Shown: positions 35,937 through 44,842 of the stretch, piece after piece
How positions within the stretch are numbered: position 1 is the first letter of the stretch
Layout: every line of letters starts with the position of its first letter
Origin: Pelagicoccus sp.
GTDB taxonomy: Bacteria; Verrucomicrobiota; Verrucomicrobiia; Opitutales; Opitutaceae
DNA: 57,154 nucleotides
NCBI GenBank assembly: GCA_028284635.1
Contig: JANQRJ010000073.1
Span: forward strand, 1-57,154
Direction of reading: 5' to 3'
The notes under the pieces: generated by a model
The model's input: the letters and a program-made list of their open reading frames with translations, nothing else
Told to the model about the DNA's origin: nothing
Databases searched by the model: none
Made by a program: the position numbers and the translations under genes

Positions 35937-37789
35937 ACCGTTATTGCCTCCCCTTGGCGTTTAGCGCCGAATTGAGCTTCGATCATCGTCGCGTAGGCCC
36001 CACGGGCCCTTCCCAGCTCCTCGTGCGTACCCACCTGGATGATACGCCCCTTTTCCAGGACGATCACTCGATCGGCTCTAGCGAGCGTCGAAGCCCGATG
36101 GGCCACGATAAAGGTCGTTCGATCTTCCATTTCCTCTCGCAAACCATCGAGGATTCGCTTCTCGGTCGAAGGATCGATAGCCGAAGTCGGATCGTCCAAC
36201 AGCAGAATCTTAGGATCAGGAAGGAGAGCCCGGGCAATGCTAAGGCGCTGCCGCTGCCCTCCGGAGAGATCGACTCCCATCTCGCCTATAACCGTGTCGT
36301 AGCCCTTCTCCAGCTTCCGTATAAACTCCTCGGCGCACGCCACTCGAGCCGCCTTCTCGACCTGCTTCATCGAGGCATTCGGATTGCCGAATCGAATATT
36401 GTCGGCGATCGACTGGCTGAATATAAACGCGTCCTGAAAGACGACTCCTACATTGCGACGCAAAACCTGGAGATCCAATCTCCTGGCATCCACTCCACTG
36501 ACCAAAACGCGACCCGAGTCCGGGTCGTACAGCCGAGGGATCAGGCTGAGAAGCGAGCTTTTCCCAGATCCGGTTTCGCCTGCCAAGGCGACAATCTCGC
36601 CGGGGCGAACGTCCAAGTCTATATCCGAAAGCGCATTGCGGCGCGGCGTGTAGGATACGCCAGCTCGCTCGAAGCGTACGCTGCCGACAAAGGGTCGCGG
36701 AACAACAGCATCGCTCGGCAGGCGAACCGATGCTTCGGAAACCAGCAACTCATGCAAGCGACGCGCTCCCGTCAGGCTTTCCTGCATCGCATTGGCGATT
36801 TGAGCGACATTGGAGATTCGATTCGCGAACTGCTGCAACAGACCGGCAAACACCACGAAACCCGCTCCAAGCGGCAAAGCTCCCTCTATCACGAGATACC
36901 CGCCGTATACCAAAAGGGCAAATAGGCTGGCATGAGAGAGCGCGTTTATGCAAGGAGCGTAGAGGCTGATGCTGCGAAAGATCCGCTTCTGCCTTTCCCA
37001 GATCTCCGTATTCATCTTACGCATACGTCCGATCGCTTGCGATTCCACGGAGAAGCCCCGAATCACCTCCGCCCCTCGGATCGCTTCTGAGAGATAGAGG
37101 ATCATCCGGTCGAAGGCCTCGCGATAGGCCATAAAAAGGGGACGCGAAACGCGGGAGAAGACAACGGACCCCCAAGCCATGAGAGGAACGAAGACCAAAC
37201 ATGCGAACGCCAGGCTAGCATGGATCCGAAACATGAAGATGGCGTAGATCGTCACCATGATGGACAAGGTTATCGCTTCGATCAAAGCCAGGTCCACGAA
37301 CGAACGAACTGCTTGTATATCTCCGGTGGCGCGATTGATCATCGCCCCGCTCGGATGCTTCGAGTAGAATCGCATGCATCCTTCCTGCAGCTTGGCGAAG
37401 ACCCTCCGCTGCAACTGTGGAGCCAATCTCCCATGCACCAAGGTAGCGGTCGAATTGGCCGCTCCAAAATAGAGCAAACCGCTGAAAGAGGCGCTGGCCA
37501 AAGCCCCCGCCGCTATCGCCAGAATGGTCTGCATCGCGGACCAGTCCTCAGGAGGCTTCAAGCCAAAAGGCCAAACCGGCGCCTTATCGCCAACCCCCGA
37601 GACAACCCCGAGGTAGTCCACGCCCAAGCCAACCAGATTCAAGCTCAGTACCGCGAAGACCGTCAACGCCACCTGCATGACCACCGCGCACGCAAAGAGG
37701 CGTCGATGCTCCCAACAAAGGCCAAGCATCCAACGCGTCAGAAAAAGGTTGCTAGCGTTTTTCTCCTCAGTTTTTCGAATAGGTCTCAA
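35933..37789 (-). CDS. ABC exporter half-transporter (subunit with degenerate Walker B)
   Basis: A 618-aa half-transporter: six helices in about 25-330, then an ATPase with Walker A GETGSGKSS (K410) and a standard signature LSGGQ at 508-512, but Walker B LLLDDPTSAID, with D533 in place of the catalytic glutamate. Heterodimeric exporters such as TM287/288 and BmrCD show the same asymmetry. It lies 117 bp downstream of phnM on the same strand with one palindrome between. Any link to phosphonate use is only by position. Confidence 0.9.
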   Translation of the reverse strand: MRPIRKTEEKNASNLFLTRWMLGLCWEHRRLFACAVVMQVALTVFAVLSLNLVGLGVDYLGVVSGVGDKAPVWPFGLKPPEDWSAMQTILAIAAGALASASFSGLLYFGAANSTATLVHGRLAPQLQRRVFAKLQEGCMRFYSKHPSGAMINRATGDIQAVRSFVDLALIEAITLSIMVTIYAIFMFRIHASLAFACLVFVPLMAWGSVVFSRVSRPLFMAYREAFDRMILYLSEAIRGAEVIRGFSVESQAIGRMRKMNTEIWERQKRIFRSISLYAPCINALSHASLFALLVYGGYLVIEGALPLGAGFVVFAGLLQQFANRISNVAQIANAMQESLTGARRLHELLVSEASVRLPSDAVVPRPFVGSVRFERAGVSYTPRRNALSDIDLDVRPGEIVALAGETGSGKSSLLSLIPRLYDPDSGRVLVSGVDARRLDLQVLRRNVGVVFQDAFIFSQSIADNIRFGNPNASMKQVEKAARVACAEEFIRKLEKGYDTVIGEMGVDLSGGQRQRLSIARALLPDPKILLLDDPTSAIDPSTEKRILDGLREEMEDRTTFIVAHRASTLARADRVIVLEKGRIIQVGTHEELGRARGAYATMIEAQFGAKRQGEAITV

Positions 37790-37811
37790 GCCTCCTTAGT
37801 TAAATCGATAT

Positions 37812-37887
37812 GTAGGGCCGGCGCTTGTCGCCGCGCCGCTGCGGTTTGATCTGTTCTTTGCGGCGCGGCGACAAGCGCCGGCCCTAC
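37812..37887. repeat. REP pair, family F
   Basis: It starts GTAGGGCCGGCGCTTGTCGC and ends with the exact complement, the outer stem being 26 bases or more; each arm holds CGGCG/CGCCG around CTTGT. It fills the gap between phnM and the ABC exporter genes and could be a terminator for the phn operon. It is the only copy here. Confidence 0.75.
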
Positions 37888-37906
37888 GTCTATAAAGCAA
37901 CCTCCT

Positions 37907-39070
37907 CTACGAAACAAGCGACCGCTGGCGAGAGCCCAGCGAGAACCTGGATACGCCATCAACCCAAGTTTCCGTCACTCGACCGTAGCCCGTTTTCGGC
38001 TCGAATAAAGTCAAGTCCGCCCGTTTTCCGACCTCCAGACTGCCCAGCTCCGCTGCCTTTCCGATAATGCGAGCCGGGTTCAAAGTGACAAGATTGACCG
38101 CGAAGCTTGGATCGATGCCATTCGCGATCATCTTGACCACGCAACCCAACATAGACGGGAAATGGTAGTCGCTGCAAAGAGCGTCGACCAAATCCTCCTG
38201 CAGCGCATCCAGGCAAGAGAGATTGCCGCAATGAGATCCGCCACGATAGTAGTTTGGAGCCCCCATACAGACGCTCATTCCGAGCTCCTTGGCTCGTCGA
38301 GCGGCCTCTATCGTAGTAGGCATCTCGGCAAGCGTTACTCCCATTTCGAAGGCTTCGTCCACATGTTCCACCGTAGTGTCGTCGTGACTGCCGATGCACA
38401 CCTTTCCGGCAAACGTATCGCGTACCTTGCCGCGATTGTTTATCAATCGATTCCTCTCGATGCTCTCCCGCAAGCCGTCCATCGCTTCCTCGAAGGTCAC
38501 CCCATTAGAAGCCGCCCGCTTTCTTGCTATATCCTCCAAGCTGCGAAACTGACGTTCGCCTGGAATGTTCTCGTTGTAGACAATATTGCCGATCGATTCG
38601 TAATCCGCCAGCTTCGCCAATATCGAGTCAACTGGCTCGAAGTTCGTGTCCCAGCGAATATGCATATAGTGGCGAGCCGACGACAACTTGGACAGCCGCT
38701 CGTACTCGTCAGCCAAGGCCATCCCATTGTTCGCCCTAAGCGGATGGGTCTTGCCCTTGTGGTCATCCGAAATCCGAACCGCTCCCAAGATCGTAGTAAG
38801 TCCAGAGGCGAGAGCTCGCGTATCCATCATATGGAAAGCCAGTTCCGCAGGAAAAGCCGCGCTCGGTCGGGGGTGCAGCTCGCGCTCGAAATAGTCCGTA
38901 TGAATGTCGATCACTCCAGGAATGAGCCATTGTCCCTGGGCATCGTATCCTTCGCTGTAGCTTCGATGCTCCTCTATCGAGGCGATAATGCCGTCCTCCA
39001 CTACGAGCGTACCGACGAAGCTCTCGGCAGGCGTTACAATACGGGCGTTTGTTATTATTGTTCTATTCAT
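37907..39070 (-). CDS. phnM: PhnM-like amidohydrolase, divergent at metal-site motifs
   Basis: 387 aa. Canonical PhnM removes pyrophosphate from ribose-1-phosphonate-5-triphosphate. Here HTD (57-59), GSHDD (227-231), MGAPN, RGGSH and SDYH are kept, so the fold and part of the metal site are clear. The family stretch LMDHxPGQRQ is NENIPGERQ (166-174), so its histidine is lost, and the LRCE motif reads IRWD (138-141). It is the last phn gene, 216 bp after phnE behind two REP pairs. The altered sites suggest a changed metal centre or substrate. The family call is firm; the standard reaction is doubtful. Confidence 0.82.
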   Translation of the reverse strand: MNRTIITNARIVTPAESFVGTLVVEDGIIASIEEHRSYSEGYDAQGQWLIPGVIDIHTDYFERELHPRPSAAFPAELAFHMMDTRALASGLTTILGAVRISDDHKGKTHPLRANNGMALADEYERLSKLSSARHYMHIRWDTNFEPVDSILAKLADYESIGNIVYNENIPGERQFRSLEDIARKRAASNGVTFEEAMDGLRESIERNRLINNRGKVRDTFAGKVCIGSHDDTTVEHVDEAFEMGVTLAEMPTTIEAARRAKELGMSVCMGAPNYYRGGSHCGNLSCLDALQEDLVDALCSDYHFPSMLGCVVKMIANGIDPSFAVNLVTLNPARIIGKAAELGSLEVGKRADLTLFEPKTGYGRVTETWVDGVSRFSLGSRQRSLVS

Positions 39071-39111
39071 GGTTGTTCACTCAGAGTGTTGGATAAGTCC
39101 AGTTTTCCAAC

Positions 39112-39264
39112 GTAGCGGGGTTTGTGGGAACGCGGGCCTCCCATACGAGATTCCGCGTCCTCACGAACCCGGCTACACAATCGCGGGACTTGATCGGCTT
39201 ATTCAACACGCTCTCAGGTAGGGACGGACCGCTCCCGACTTGTCGGGAGCGGTCCGTCCCTACC
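39112..39264. repeat. Two adjacent REP pairs (families C and D) between phnE and phnM
   Basis: 39112-39176 is an imperfect family C pair (GTAGCGGGG to CCCGGCTAC). 39217-39264 is a compact family D relative: GGTAGGGACGGACCGCTCCC then a GACTTGTC turn and the exact complement, a 23-base perfect stem. The second could work as a strong terminator or processing site. Confidence 0.7.
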
Positions 39265-39286
39265 TCGGAAATTCTTTCGAAGTTCG

Positions 39287-40126
39287 TCATCTCAAGTGCG
39301 TATCGACGTTCAATATTCGTTTTCTGACGAAGTCCGACACTCTCTCCATGAGGAGAACAAGCGCGATGATGCAAATCGTGTAGGCGAGCATGTCCTTGTA
39401 TTGCAGCATGCCTTTCGAGCGTTCCAATTCGAAGCCGAGACCGCCTCCACCGAAATAGCCCAGCACGATAGCCCGACGCAGATTCACGTCGAAGATGTAG
39501 AAAAGCGTAGAGACGAAGCTAGGAGCGACTTGCGGCAAAATCGCATAGCGAATCGTCTGCCACCGACTGGAGCCGAGGACCTCAAGCCCCTCTACCGGCT
39601 TAGTATCCACATTCTCGATAGCATCCGCGCAAAGCCGACCGCAAAAGCCGATGCTCGCTACCGTGAGCGCCAAGGTCGAAGTGAAAGGCCCTACACCCAC
39701 AATCGCGATGAGTATGAGAAGCGTCGCAAACTCGGGAATCGCCCGCTCCACCGAGAAGAGGGTGCGCATCAGGCTGCGAATCTTCCTCGAAGGCGCCGTG
39801 TTTTGGGCAGCGAAAAAGGATAGTCCCGTCGCTAACGTTCCTCCAAACAGAGTACCGAGAAACGCCGCGGAAATAGTTTCGCCAATCGAGTCGTAGAGCC
39901 CCTTCGACTGGAAGAGCAATCCAAGCTTGGGCGGCACCATGTCTTTGACCAGATTGGAGACATGGTCGAATTCGGTGATGAAAACGAAGGGATTGACCTC
40001 CAAAGCGAAAAAGAGCCCGCCAATGCAAACCAGGCACGAGACCGCGATCGCCGTGCGCTCCCAAAACTGACGCGAAGGGCGCTTGTACGGACCAGCCAGT
40101 TCTTTTTTCGATAGAGCAGCATCCAT
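39287..40126 (-). CDS. phnE: PhnE-type phosphonate ABC permease, second subunit
   Basis: A 279-aa inner-membrane permease with about six helices. The ABC contact loop EVLGSSRWQTIRYAILPQVAPSF is at about 178-200, followed by NLRRAIVLGYFGGGGLGFELE, typical of PhnE. It lies 1 bp after the first PhnE, so the two subunits probably make a heterodimeric permease with PhnC. Residue differences from the neighbour are spread throughout, so this is an old duplication. Confidence 0.9.
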   Translation of the reverse strand: MDAALSKKELAGPYKRPSRQFWERTAIAVSCLVCIGGLFFALEVNPFVFITEFDHVSNLVKDMVPPKLGLLFQSKGLYDSIGETISAAFLGTLFGGTLATGLSFFAAQNTAPSRKIRSLMRTLFSVERAIPEFATLLILIAIVGVGPFTSTLALTVASIGFCGRLCADAIENVDTKPVEGLEVLGSSRWQTIRYAILPQVAPSFVSTLFYIFDVNLRRAIVLGYFGGGGLGFELERSKGMLQYKDMLAYTICIIALVLLMERVSDFVRKRILNVDTHLR

Positions 40127-40127
40127 A

Positions 40128-40928
40128 TCAGACTAGCGCGCTGCCGCGAGCGGTTACCTTCTTGCGTAAAACATCCGAGATGCGTTCGGAAACGAGCACT
40201 AGGACTACGATCATCAGGATAGCGGTCGTCGCTTGATTGTAGTCGCTCAAATCCATCGCCTTCCCAAGTTCGTAGCCGATGCCACCCGCCCCGACCGCGC
40301 CCAAAACAACCGAAGCTCGAATATTGATCTCGAAACGAAATATGAGATTCGAAATAAACACGGGCAGCACTTCCGGAAGAATTGCGTATCGAATAATCTG
40401 AGACCGAGTCGCCCCGACGATCTCGACTGACTCCAGGACCTTGCTGTCCACCTCTTCGATCGCATCCCCGAGCAGCCGCCCAAGCATGCCGATGCAGCCG
40501 ATCGCCAAAGCCACGATGCCAGCGAAATAGCCGATACCGAAAACCACGATCAGAAAAAGCAAGGTCACGATCTCCGGCAGCGCTCGCTCGACGGAGATCA
40601 ATCCGCGAGCCGTCGAACGAAGCGGACCAGGCGATATGTTCTTGGCAGCCGCCAAACCGAAGACCAAAGACGCCAGACCGCCCAGCGGCGTCGCGAGCAG
40701 CGCCATCGCCACGGTGATCAAGGACTCGCGAGCCATCACGCCGAGAACCGAGAGATCCGGAGGCAAATGCTTGCCGAACTGGGAGATCCCCTTGTCCACG
40801 TTGGCGAAGAGCAACGCAAGATCCACGTCCGCCTGCCAAGCGGCCAGCCATACGACAAGGGCTAGGAAAAACAGAAAGGATGCAGGCCGACGATAGCGCC
40901 TGAAGTCGTATTCATTTCTCGGCGACAT
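40128..40928 (-). CDS. phnE: PhnE-type phosphonate ABC permease, first subunit
   Basis: The start at 40928 (MSPRNEYDFRRYRRP) is chosen because GGGAAAG lies about 8 bases before it; the open frame runs on upstream through repeat DNA. The 266-aa product has about six helices, the loop EIVGATRSQIIRYAILPEVLPVF and NIRASVVLGAVGAGGIGYELG. It lies 345 bp after phnC, a gap with two palindromic structures, and is coupled to the second phnE. Confidence 0.88.
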   Translation of the reverse strand: MSPRNEYDFRRYRRPASFLFFLALVVWLAAWQADVDLALLFANVDKGISQFGKHLPPDLSVLGVMARESLITVAMALLATPLGGLASLVFGLAAAKNISPGPLRSTARGLISVERALPEIVTLLFLIVVFGIGYFAGIVALAIGCIGMLGRLLGDAIEEVDSKVLESVEIVGATRSQIIRYAILPEVLPVFISNLIFRFEINIRASVVLGAVGAGGIGYELGKAMDLSDYNQATTAILMIVVLVLVSERISDVLRKKVTARGSALV

Positions 40929-41273
40929 AGCAGCTTTCCCATAAATTAAGGCCACGAATCCTGCTTTCTCTGGAGCCGATGCCATTGAAAGGGCATCTTG
41001 GAGAGTTTCCAAAAAGTTGAAAACACTGCTTAATAGGTAGGGACCGATCGCCGAGCGGTCCGCATTGCAGGATAATGATTTTGCCATCAATGATTTTGCT
41101 TCTTTCCCCACTTTCGGCAGTGAAATCAGCTTTTTGCAAAATCATTGATGGCAAAATCATTTTTTCGAGAAACAACGGGAATAGAAGAGCATGCTTTGAT
41201 TTGCTCCTTCGGAACGCAATCCTGACTGAAGAATGAATATTCTGTTTTTATATAACTTTCTACAAGAGCAGTT
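40929..41273. other. Gap between phnC and phnE with palindromes
   Basis: A 345-bp gap with no gene. It holds a lone family D left arm (41036-41071) and, right beside it, a 26-base perfect inverted repeat (41074-41161). The upstream part, next to phnC, is AT-rich (TTTTTATATAACTTTC near 41246) and could carry a promoter on either strand. Confidence 0.45.
41036..41161. repeat. Truncated family D arm joined to a 26-base inverted repeat
   Basis: GGTAGGGACCGATCGCCGAG and CGGTCCGC form only the left half of a family D pair. Directly after it, 41074-41099 and 41136-41161 are exact complements, each arm made of two AATGATTTTGC units separated by CATC. The loop is 36 bases. The missing right D arm suggests that the second repeat replaced it. 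Confidence 0.75.
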
Positions 41274-42125
41274 TTATGATGTCGCGACATTGGGTCGCAG
41301 CTTGGTTTCGTACGTCGTCGGCGCCGCTACCGTTCGCGCGGCCGGCCTATCCTGAGCGACGCCCTCGATTTCTTCGCCCTCGTAGATCGAGGCCAATGTC
41401 GCGGCGCTGAGCTTCGGGTCTCCATCGTAGACAATGCATCCATCTTTGATCGCGATCACTCGGGAGCAAAACTCCGCAGTCAAATGCGGCTGATGAAAGA
41501 CGCCTACCACTGGCTTGTCCTTGGAAAGCGGCTTAAGCAGCTCCATGACCTTGCGGGCGTTTTTCGGGTCCAAACTAGAAACCGGCTCGTCAGCCAGATA
41601 CACCGATGGCTTCTGATAGATAGCTCTGGCAATCGCCACTCGTTGCTGCTCTCCTCCGCTCAGATTGCCCACGCGACGACTGGCATAGTCCTCCATGCGC
41701 AAGGACTTCATCACTTCGTAGGCCTCCTTCGCTTCGGTATCCGTAAATCCATACAACCAGCTCCTGAGCGGCGATATCGTCCCAAGACGACCCATCATGA
41801 CGTTCTCCAGCGCGGTGAGGCGCTTCACGAGATTGCCTCCCTGAAAAATCACTCCCATCTCCTTGCGCATCTCACGCAACTGCCGATCTTTCAGTCGGGC
41901 GATATCGAGTTCGTGTCCCTCGCCCGACGAACTCCGAAACGAAAATCTAATCTCTCCCTCGCTCGGCTGCACCAGCCCAAGCATGCAGCGCAAGGTGAGC
42001 GACTTGCCCGCGCCACTAGCGCCGAGAATGCCGACGAATTCTCCCGGCTCCACCTTGAAACTTATATCCGACAAGAGGCTGCGCCCATTGGGCAGTTTCT
42101 TGCAAAGTCCTTTTACGTGTATCAT
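41274..42125 (-). CDS. phnC: PhnC-type phosphonate ABC ATPase, phn locus 1
   Basis: A 283-aa ATPase: Walker A GASGAGKS near 37-44, signature LSGGEQQR near 154-161, Walker B VYLADEPVSSLDP, and the H-loop histidine in GVFHQPHL. The overall pattern, with VIFQGGNLVKRLTALENVMMGR, is that of PhnC. The C-terminal 30 residues after EGEEIEG are an unassigned tail. It serves the two PhnE and two PhnD proteins encoded around it. phnD lies 118 bp upstream, separated by a REP pair. Confidence 0.9.
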   Translation of the reverse strand: MIHVKGLCKKLPNGRSLLSDISFKVEPGEFVGILGASGAGKSLTLRCMLGLVQPSEGEIRFSFRSSSGEGHELDIARLKDRQLREMRKEMGVIFQGGNLVKRLTALENVMMGRLGTISPLRSWLYGFTDTEAKEAYEVMKSLRMEDYASRRVGNLSGGEQQRVAIARAIYQKPSVYLADEPVSSLDPKNARKVMELLKPLSKDKPVVGVFHQPHLTAEFCSRVIAIKDGCIVYDGDPKLSAATLASIYEGEEIEGVAQDRPAARTVAAPTTYETKLRPNVATS

Positions 42126-42147
42126 TATTCGATTACTGTAGATCCTC

Positions 42148-42214
42148 GTAGCCGAGTTCGTAAGAACGCGGTCTCTATTTCGTTTTCGCAGCGCGTTCTC
42201 GCGGACGCAGCTAC
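42148..42214. repeat. REP pair, family C
   Basis: GTAGCCGAGTTCGTAAGAACGCGG starts just inside the left end and the right arm ends GCGGACGCAGCTAC. Mini-hairpins are GTTC/GAAC on the left and CGCGTTCTCGCGGACG on the right. It lies between phnD and phnC. Confidence 0.65.
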
Positions 42215-42243
42215 ATTCTTTTCAAATCCCTCATATACAGAAG

Positions 42244-43170
42244 CTATTTCAGCATCTCCATGCCCTTGATTCTGGAACTGAGCTCCCGCATAGGCTGGAA
42301 CACGGAGTCATCCATAGCGATGTAGTCGCCAACCGGATCGCGCCGAAATTTATTGCTTTCCTCCTGGAGAAGCTGGTTCAGCTCCGGGTCGAGCCTCGCC
42401 ATGTCCAAATGCGCCTGACGAATGGCGGCTTTCAGATCGGAAGGAAGGGATCGACGAACGGATAACGCTCCACTGGGAATAGGGTCCGATTTCCAGATGA
42501 TCTTCAGATCCGACTCCTTCACCTTATCGTAGAGCTGAAGCTTGATCAACACGCCACTCGAGATAGCAGCGGCATCCACCTTGCCTGAAATTACCGAAAG
42601 AGTCGTCGCGTTGTGCTTGCCGGGAAACACGAGTTCCTTGAAGTCGCTTTCCGGATTGATATCCATCTGCTCCAGGAAATAGCGAGGAATCAGATGGCCG
42701 GAGGTCGAGGCCGGGTTTACAAATGCGAAGCTCAAATCTCCAGCTTGCTCCTTCAGCTCGTCGATCGAATCGATATCGCTGTCGCCCCGAACCACGATAT
42801 AGGAATAGGAAACTCGAACGCCGCCATTTTGATCTCCTCTACCAACCAAGGCTTCGGCGCCCGCCTTTTTCGAGGCGATAAGATAAGGGAAGGTACTGTA
42901 GTTCGCTATATCGATCTTGTCCGCCCGCATGGCCTCGATAACCGGTCCGTACTGAGTAGTCTTGACGACATCGATCTCTATACCGAGCTGGCTCTCGAGA
43001 TATTTCGCTCGCTTCATATAGATCATCTCCCGGCGGCCAGGCTCCTCCTCGTCTGGCGTGTAGGCGAAACGCAACTTGGTCGGCCAGCCACGCTCATCCA
43101 CTTGCACGTCCTCGGTGCCTACGCAACCGCATAGCACGATGGAGAACAGTATCCAGATTCCAATACGCAT
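42244..43170 (-). CDS. phnD: PhnD-type phosphonate-binding lipoprotein (second of two)
   Basis: A 308-aa substrate-binding protein. The signal peptide ends in the lipobox LCGC (C16), so it is anchored to a membrane by lipid. The two-lobed PhnD fold shows TTQYGPVIEAMRADKIDIANY, FAFVNPASTSGHLIPRYFLE and VFPGKHNATTLSVISGKVDAA. It starts 1 bp after the other phnD gene. Both have the PASTSGHLIP loop that holds the phosphonate group in this family. Two binding proteins with one ATPase suggest a wider substrate range. Confidence 0.9.
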   Translation of the reverse strand: MRIGIWILFSIVLCGCVGTEDVQVDERGWPTKLRFAYTPDEEEPGRREMIYMKRAKYLESQLGIEIDVVKTTQYGPVIEAMRADKIDIANYSTFPYLIASKKAGAEALVGRGDQNGGVRVSYSYIVVRGDSDIDSIDELKEQAGDLSFAFVNPASTSGHLIPRYFLEQMDINPESDFKELVFPGKHNATTLSVISGKVDAAAISSGVLIKLQLYDKVKESDLKIIWKSDPIPSGALSVRRSLPSDLKAAIRQAHLDMARLDPELNQLLQEESNKFRRDPVGDYIAMDDSVFQPMRELSSRIKGMEMLK

Positions 43171-43171
43171 C

Positions 43172-44110
43172 TTAGTTGAGCATATCGATGTTAGCGACTC
43201 TCGAGGCCACTTCCCGGATAGGATCGTAGTGACTATCGTCTGCCAGCATGTAGCGACTCTCGGGATTCGCCGAATACGTGTATATTCGCTTAACCTCCTG
43301 CCAGACTTCCGGATACTCGCTCGGCAGCTCGACCAGAGCGCTTTGAATCGCCAGCTTCAGACTATCCGGCAGGCCTTCTCTCACCGCGATGCAACCATCC
43401 GGGATAGCAGGCGAAGTCCAGACGACTTTAAGCTCGTCCGGGTCGATCCGGCCGAGGCTCACCAGCTTGCGATAAGTGTTCTGGCTGACGCAACCTACAT
43501 CGACCTTTCCAGAGAGCACCGAAAGCAAAGTCGCATTGTGCTTGCCGGGGAATACCAGCTCCTTGAAGTCTCGCTCGGGATAGATGCCCTGCAATTCCAA
43601 GTAGGCCCGCGGAATCAGATGCCCGGAAGTCGAGGCCGGGTTCGCAAAGGCGAAGCTAAGCTCGCTTCCATGCCGCTTGAGGTCCTCAAGCGAATCGATG
43701 GGGCTGTCTGCCCCCGTCAGGATCAACGAATGGTAGCCATTAGGCCCTGCTTCCGTACCCCGAATCACGATACACTCCGCTCCAGCCTTCGCCGAAGCGA
43801 GAATGTATGCAAAGGTTCCATACATGCTAATGTCCACCTTGTTGGCCCGCATGGCCTCGATCACCGGCCCGTACTGAGTCGACCTCTTCAAATCCACTTC
43901 CAATCCAAGTCGCTCGCCCAGATAGGCGGACAAACTGTCGATAGCGTCGAAACGCAGCCCCGGGACTTCCTCATCCACCCAATAGGCGAATACCAAACTG
44001 CGAGGCCAGCCGCGCTCGTCGAGCCTGCCTTGCCCATCCGAGCATCCCGCTAGCAAACAGGCGGCGACCAGGCCCAGAAAGATAAACAGCTGTCTTGCGC
44101 GAGCGAGCAT
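43172..44110 (-). CDS. phnD: PhnD-type phosphonate-binding lipoprotein (first of two)
   Basis: A 312-aa lipoprotein with lipobox LAGC (C23 region) and the PhnD fold: STQYGPVIEAMRANKVDISMY, FAFANPASTSGHLIPRAYLE and VFPGKHNATLLSVLSGKVDVG. It is a clear paralog of the next gene, with the ligand loops nearly the same and the hinge and second lobe more different. phnL ends 8 bp upstream. Confidence 0.9.
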   Translation of the reverse strand: MLARARQLFIFLGLVAACLLAGCSDGQGRLDERGWPRSLVFAYWVDEEVPGLRFDAIDSLSAYLGERLGLEVDLKRSTQYGPVIEAMRANKVDISMYGTFAYILASAKAGAECIVIRGTEAGPNGYHSLILTGADSPIDSLEDLKRHGSELSFAFANPASTSGHLIPRAYLELQGIYPERDFKELVFPGKHNATLLSVLSGKVDVGCVSQNTYRKLVSLGRIDPDELKVVWTSPAIPDGCIAVREGLPDSLKLAIQSALVELPSEYPEVWQEVKRIYTYSANPESRYMLADDSHYDPIREVASRVANIDMLN

Positions 44111-44118
44111 CTACTCTC

Positions 44119-44838
44119 CTATGCGGTCGCCGCCTCTGCCTCGCAGATGCGCCCACCGACTAGTTTCAGCTCGCGATCGGCAAGCTTGGTCAACGTATAC
44201 TCGTCGTGGGTGATGAGTATCACGGAGGTACCCGAACGCTTCATTTCCAGAATAGCCTCTATCACCACGTCCTTGGTTTTCTGGTCCAAGGAAGCGGTCG
44301 GCTCGTCGATCAGCAGAAAACGCGGCTGCGATATAATGGAACGGGCCACGTTGATCCGCTGCTGCTCTCCGCCAGAAAAAGTCGAGGGATAGGCATCCCA
44401 AAGTTCGGCTGGCAAACCAAGCCGTTCGAGGAACTCTCTCGACCGGCGGAACGCTTCGTTTTCAGCAACCCCCTTGACAAGCAAGCTCTCCGCCACGATT
44501 TCGACCGCCGGGACTCGAGGAATCACATTGAGAAACTGCGAGCAGTAGGTCATCTCCTCCTTGCGAATGCGGAGTATCTGGTGCTCGGTGGCCTCGATAA
44601 GGTCGATAGGCCCGAAGGTCGAGGAATCGTACACCATGCTCTCGCCACTTGCCAGATAGGTCCGATACACGCACTTCATCAGGCTGGATTTGCCGGAACC
44701 GGACTTGCCAGTCAGGCCGATAATCTCGCCTTGGTCCATGCTGAAGGAAATATCCTCCAGAGCAGGTATATGCTTGTCGTTGAGGATATGCAGCAGAAAA
44801 TTTTTGGATAGATTTCTGACTTCTAGAAAATGTTTCAT
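44119..44838 (-). CDS. phnL: PhnL-type ATP-binding protein
   Basis: 239 aa, an ABC-type ATPase of the C-P-lyase set: Walker A GKSGSGKSS near 43-51, the family stretch YCSQFLNVIPRVPAVEIVAE, signature FSGGEQQRINVAR and Walker B LLIDEPTASLD with the glutamate kept. PhnL is needed for C-P lyase function with PhnG, H and I in making the ribosyl phosphonate. It is separated from phnK by 133 bp containing a family D palindrome. Confidence 0.9.
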   Translation of the reverse strand: MKHFLEVRNLSKNFLLHILNDKHIPALEDISFSMDQGEIIGLTGKSGSGKSSLMKCVYRTYLASGESMVYDSSTFGPIDLIEATEHQILRIRKEEMTYCSQFLNVIPRVPAVEIVAESLLVKGVAENEAFRRSREFLERLGLPAELWDAYPSTFSGGEQQRINVARSIISQPRFLLIDEPTASLDQKTKDVVIEAILEMKRSGTSVILITHDEYTLTKLADRELKLVGGRICEAEAATA

Positions 44839-44842
44839 GGCA

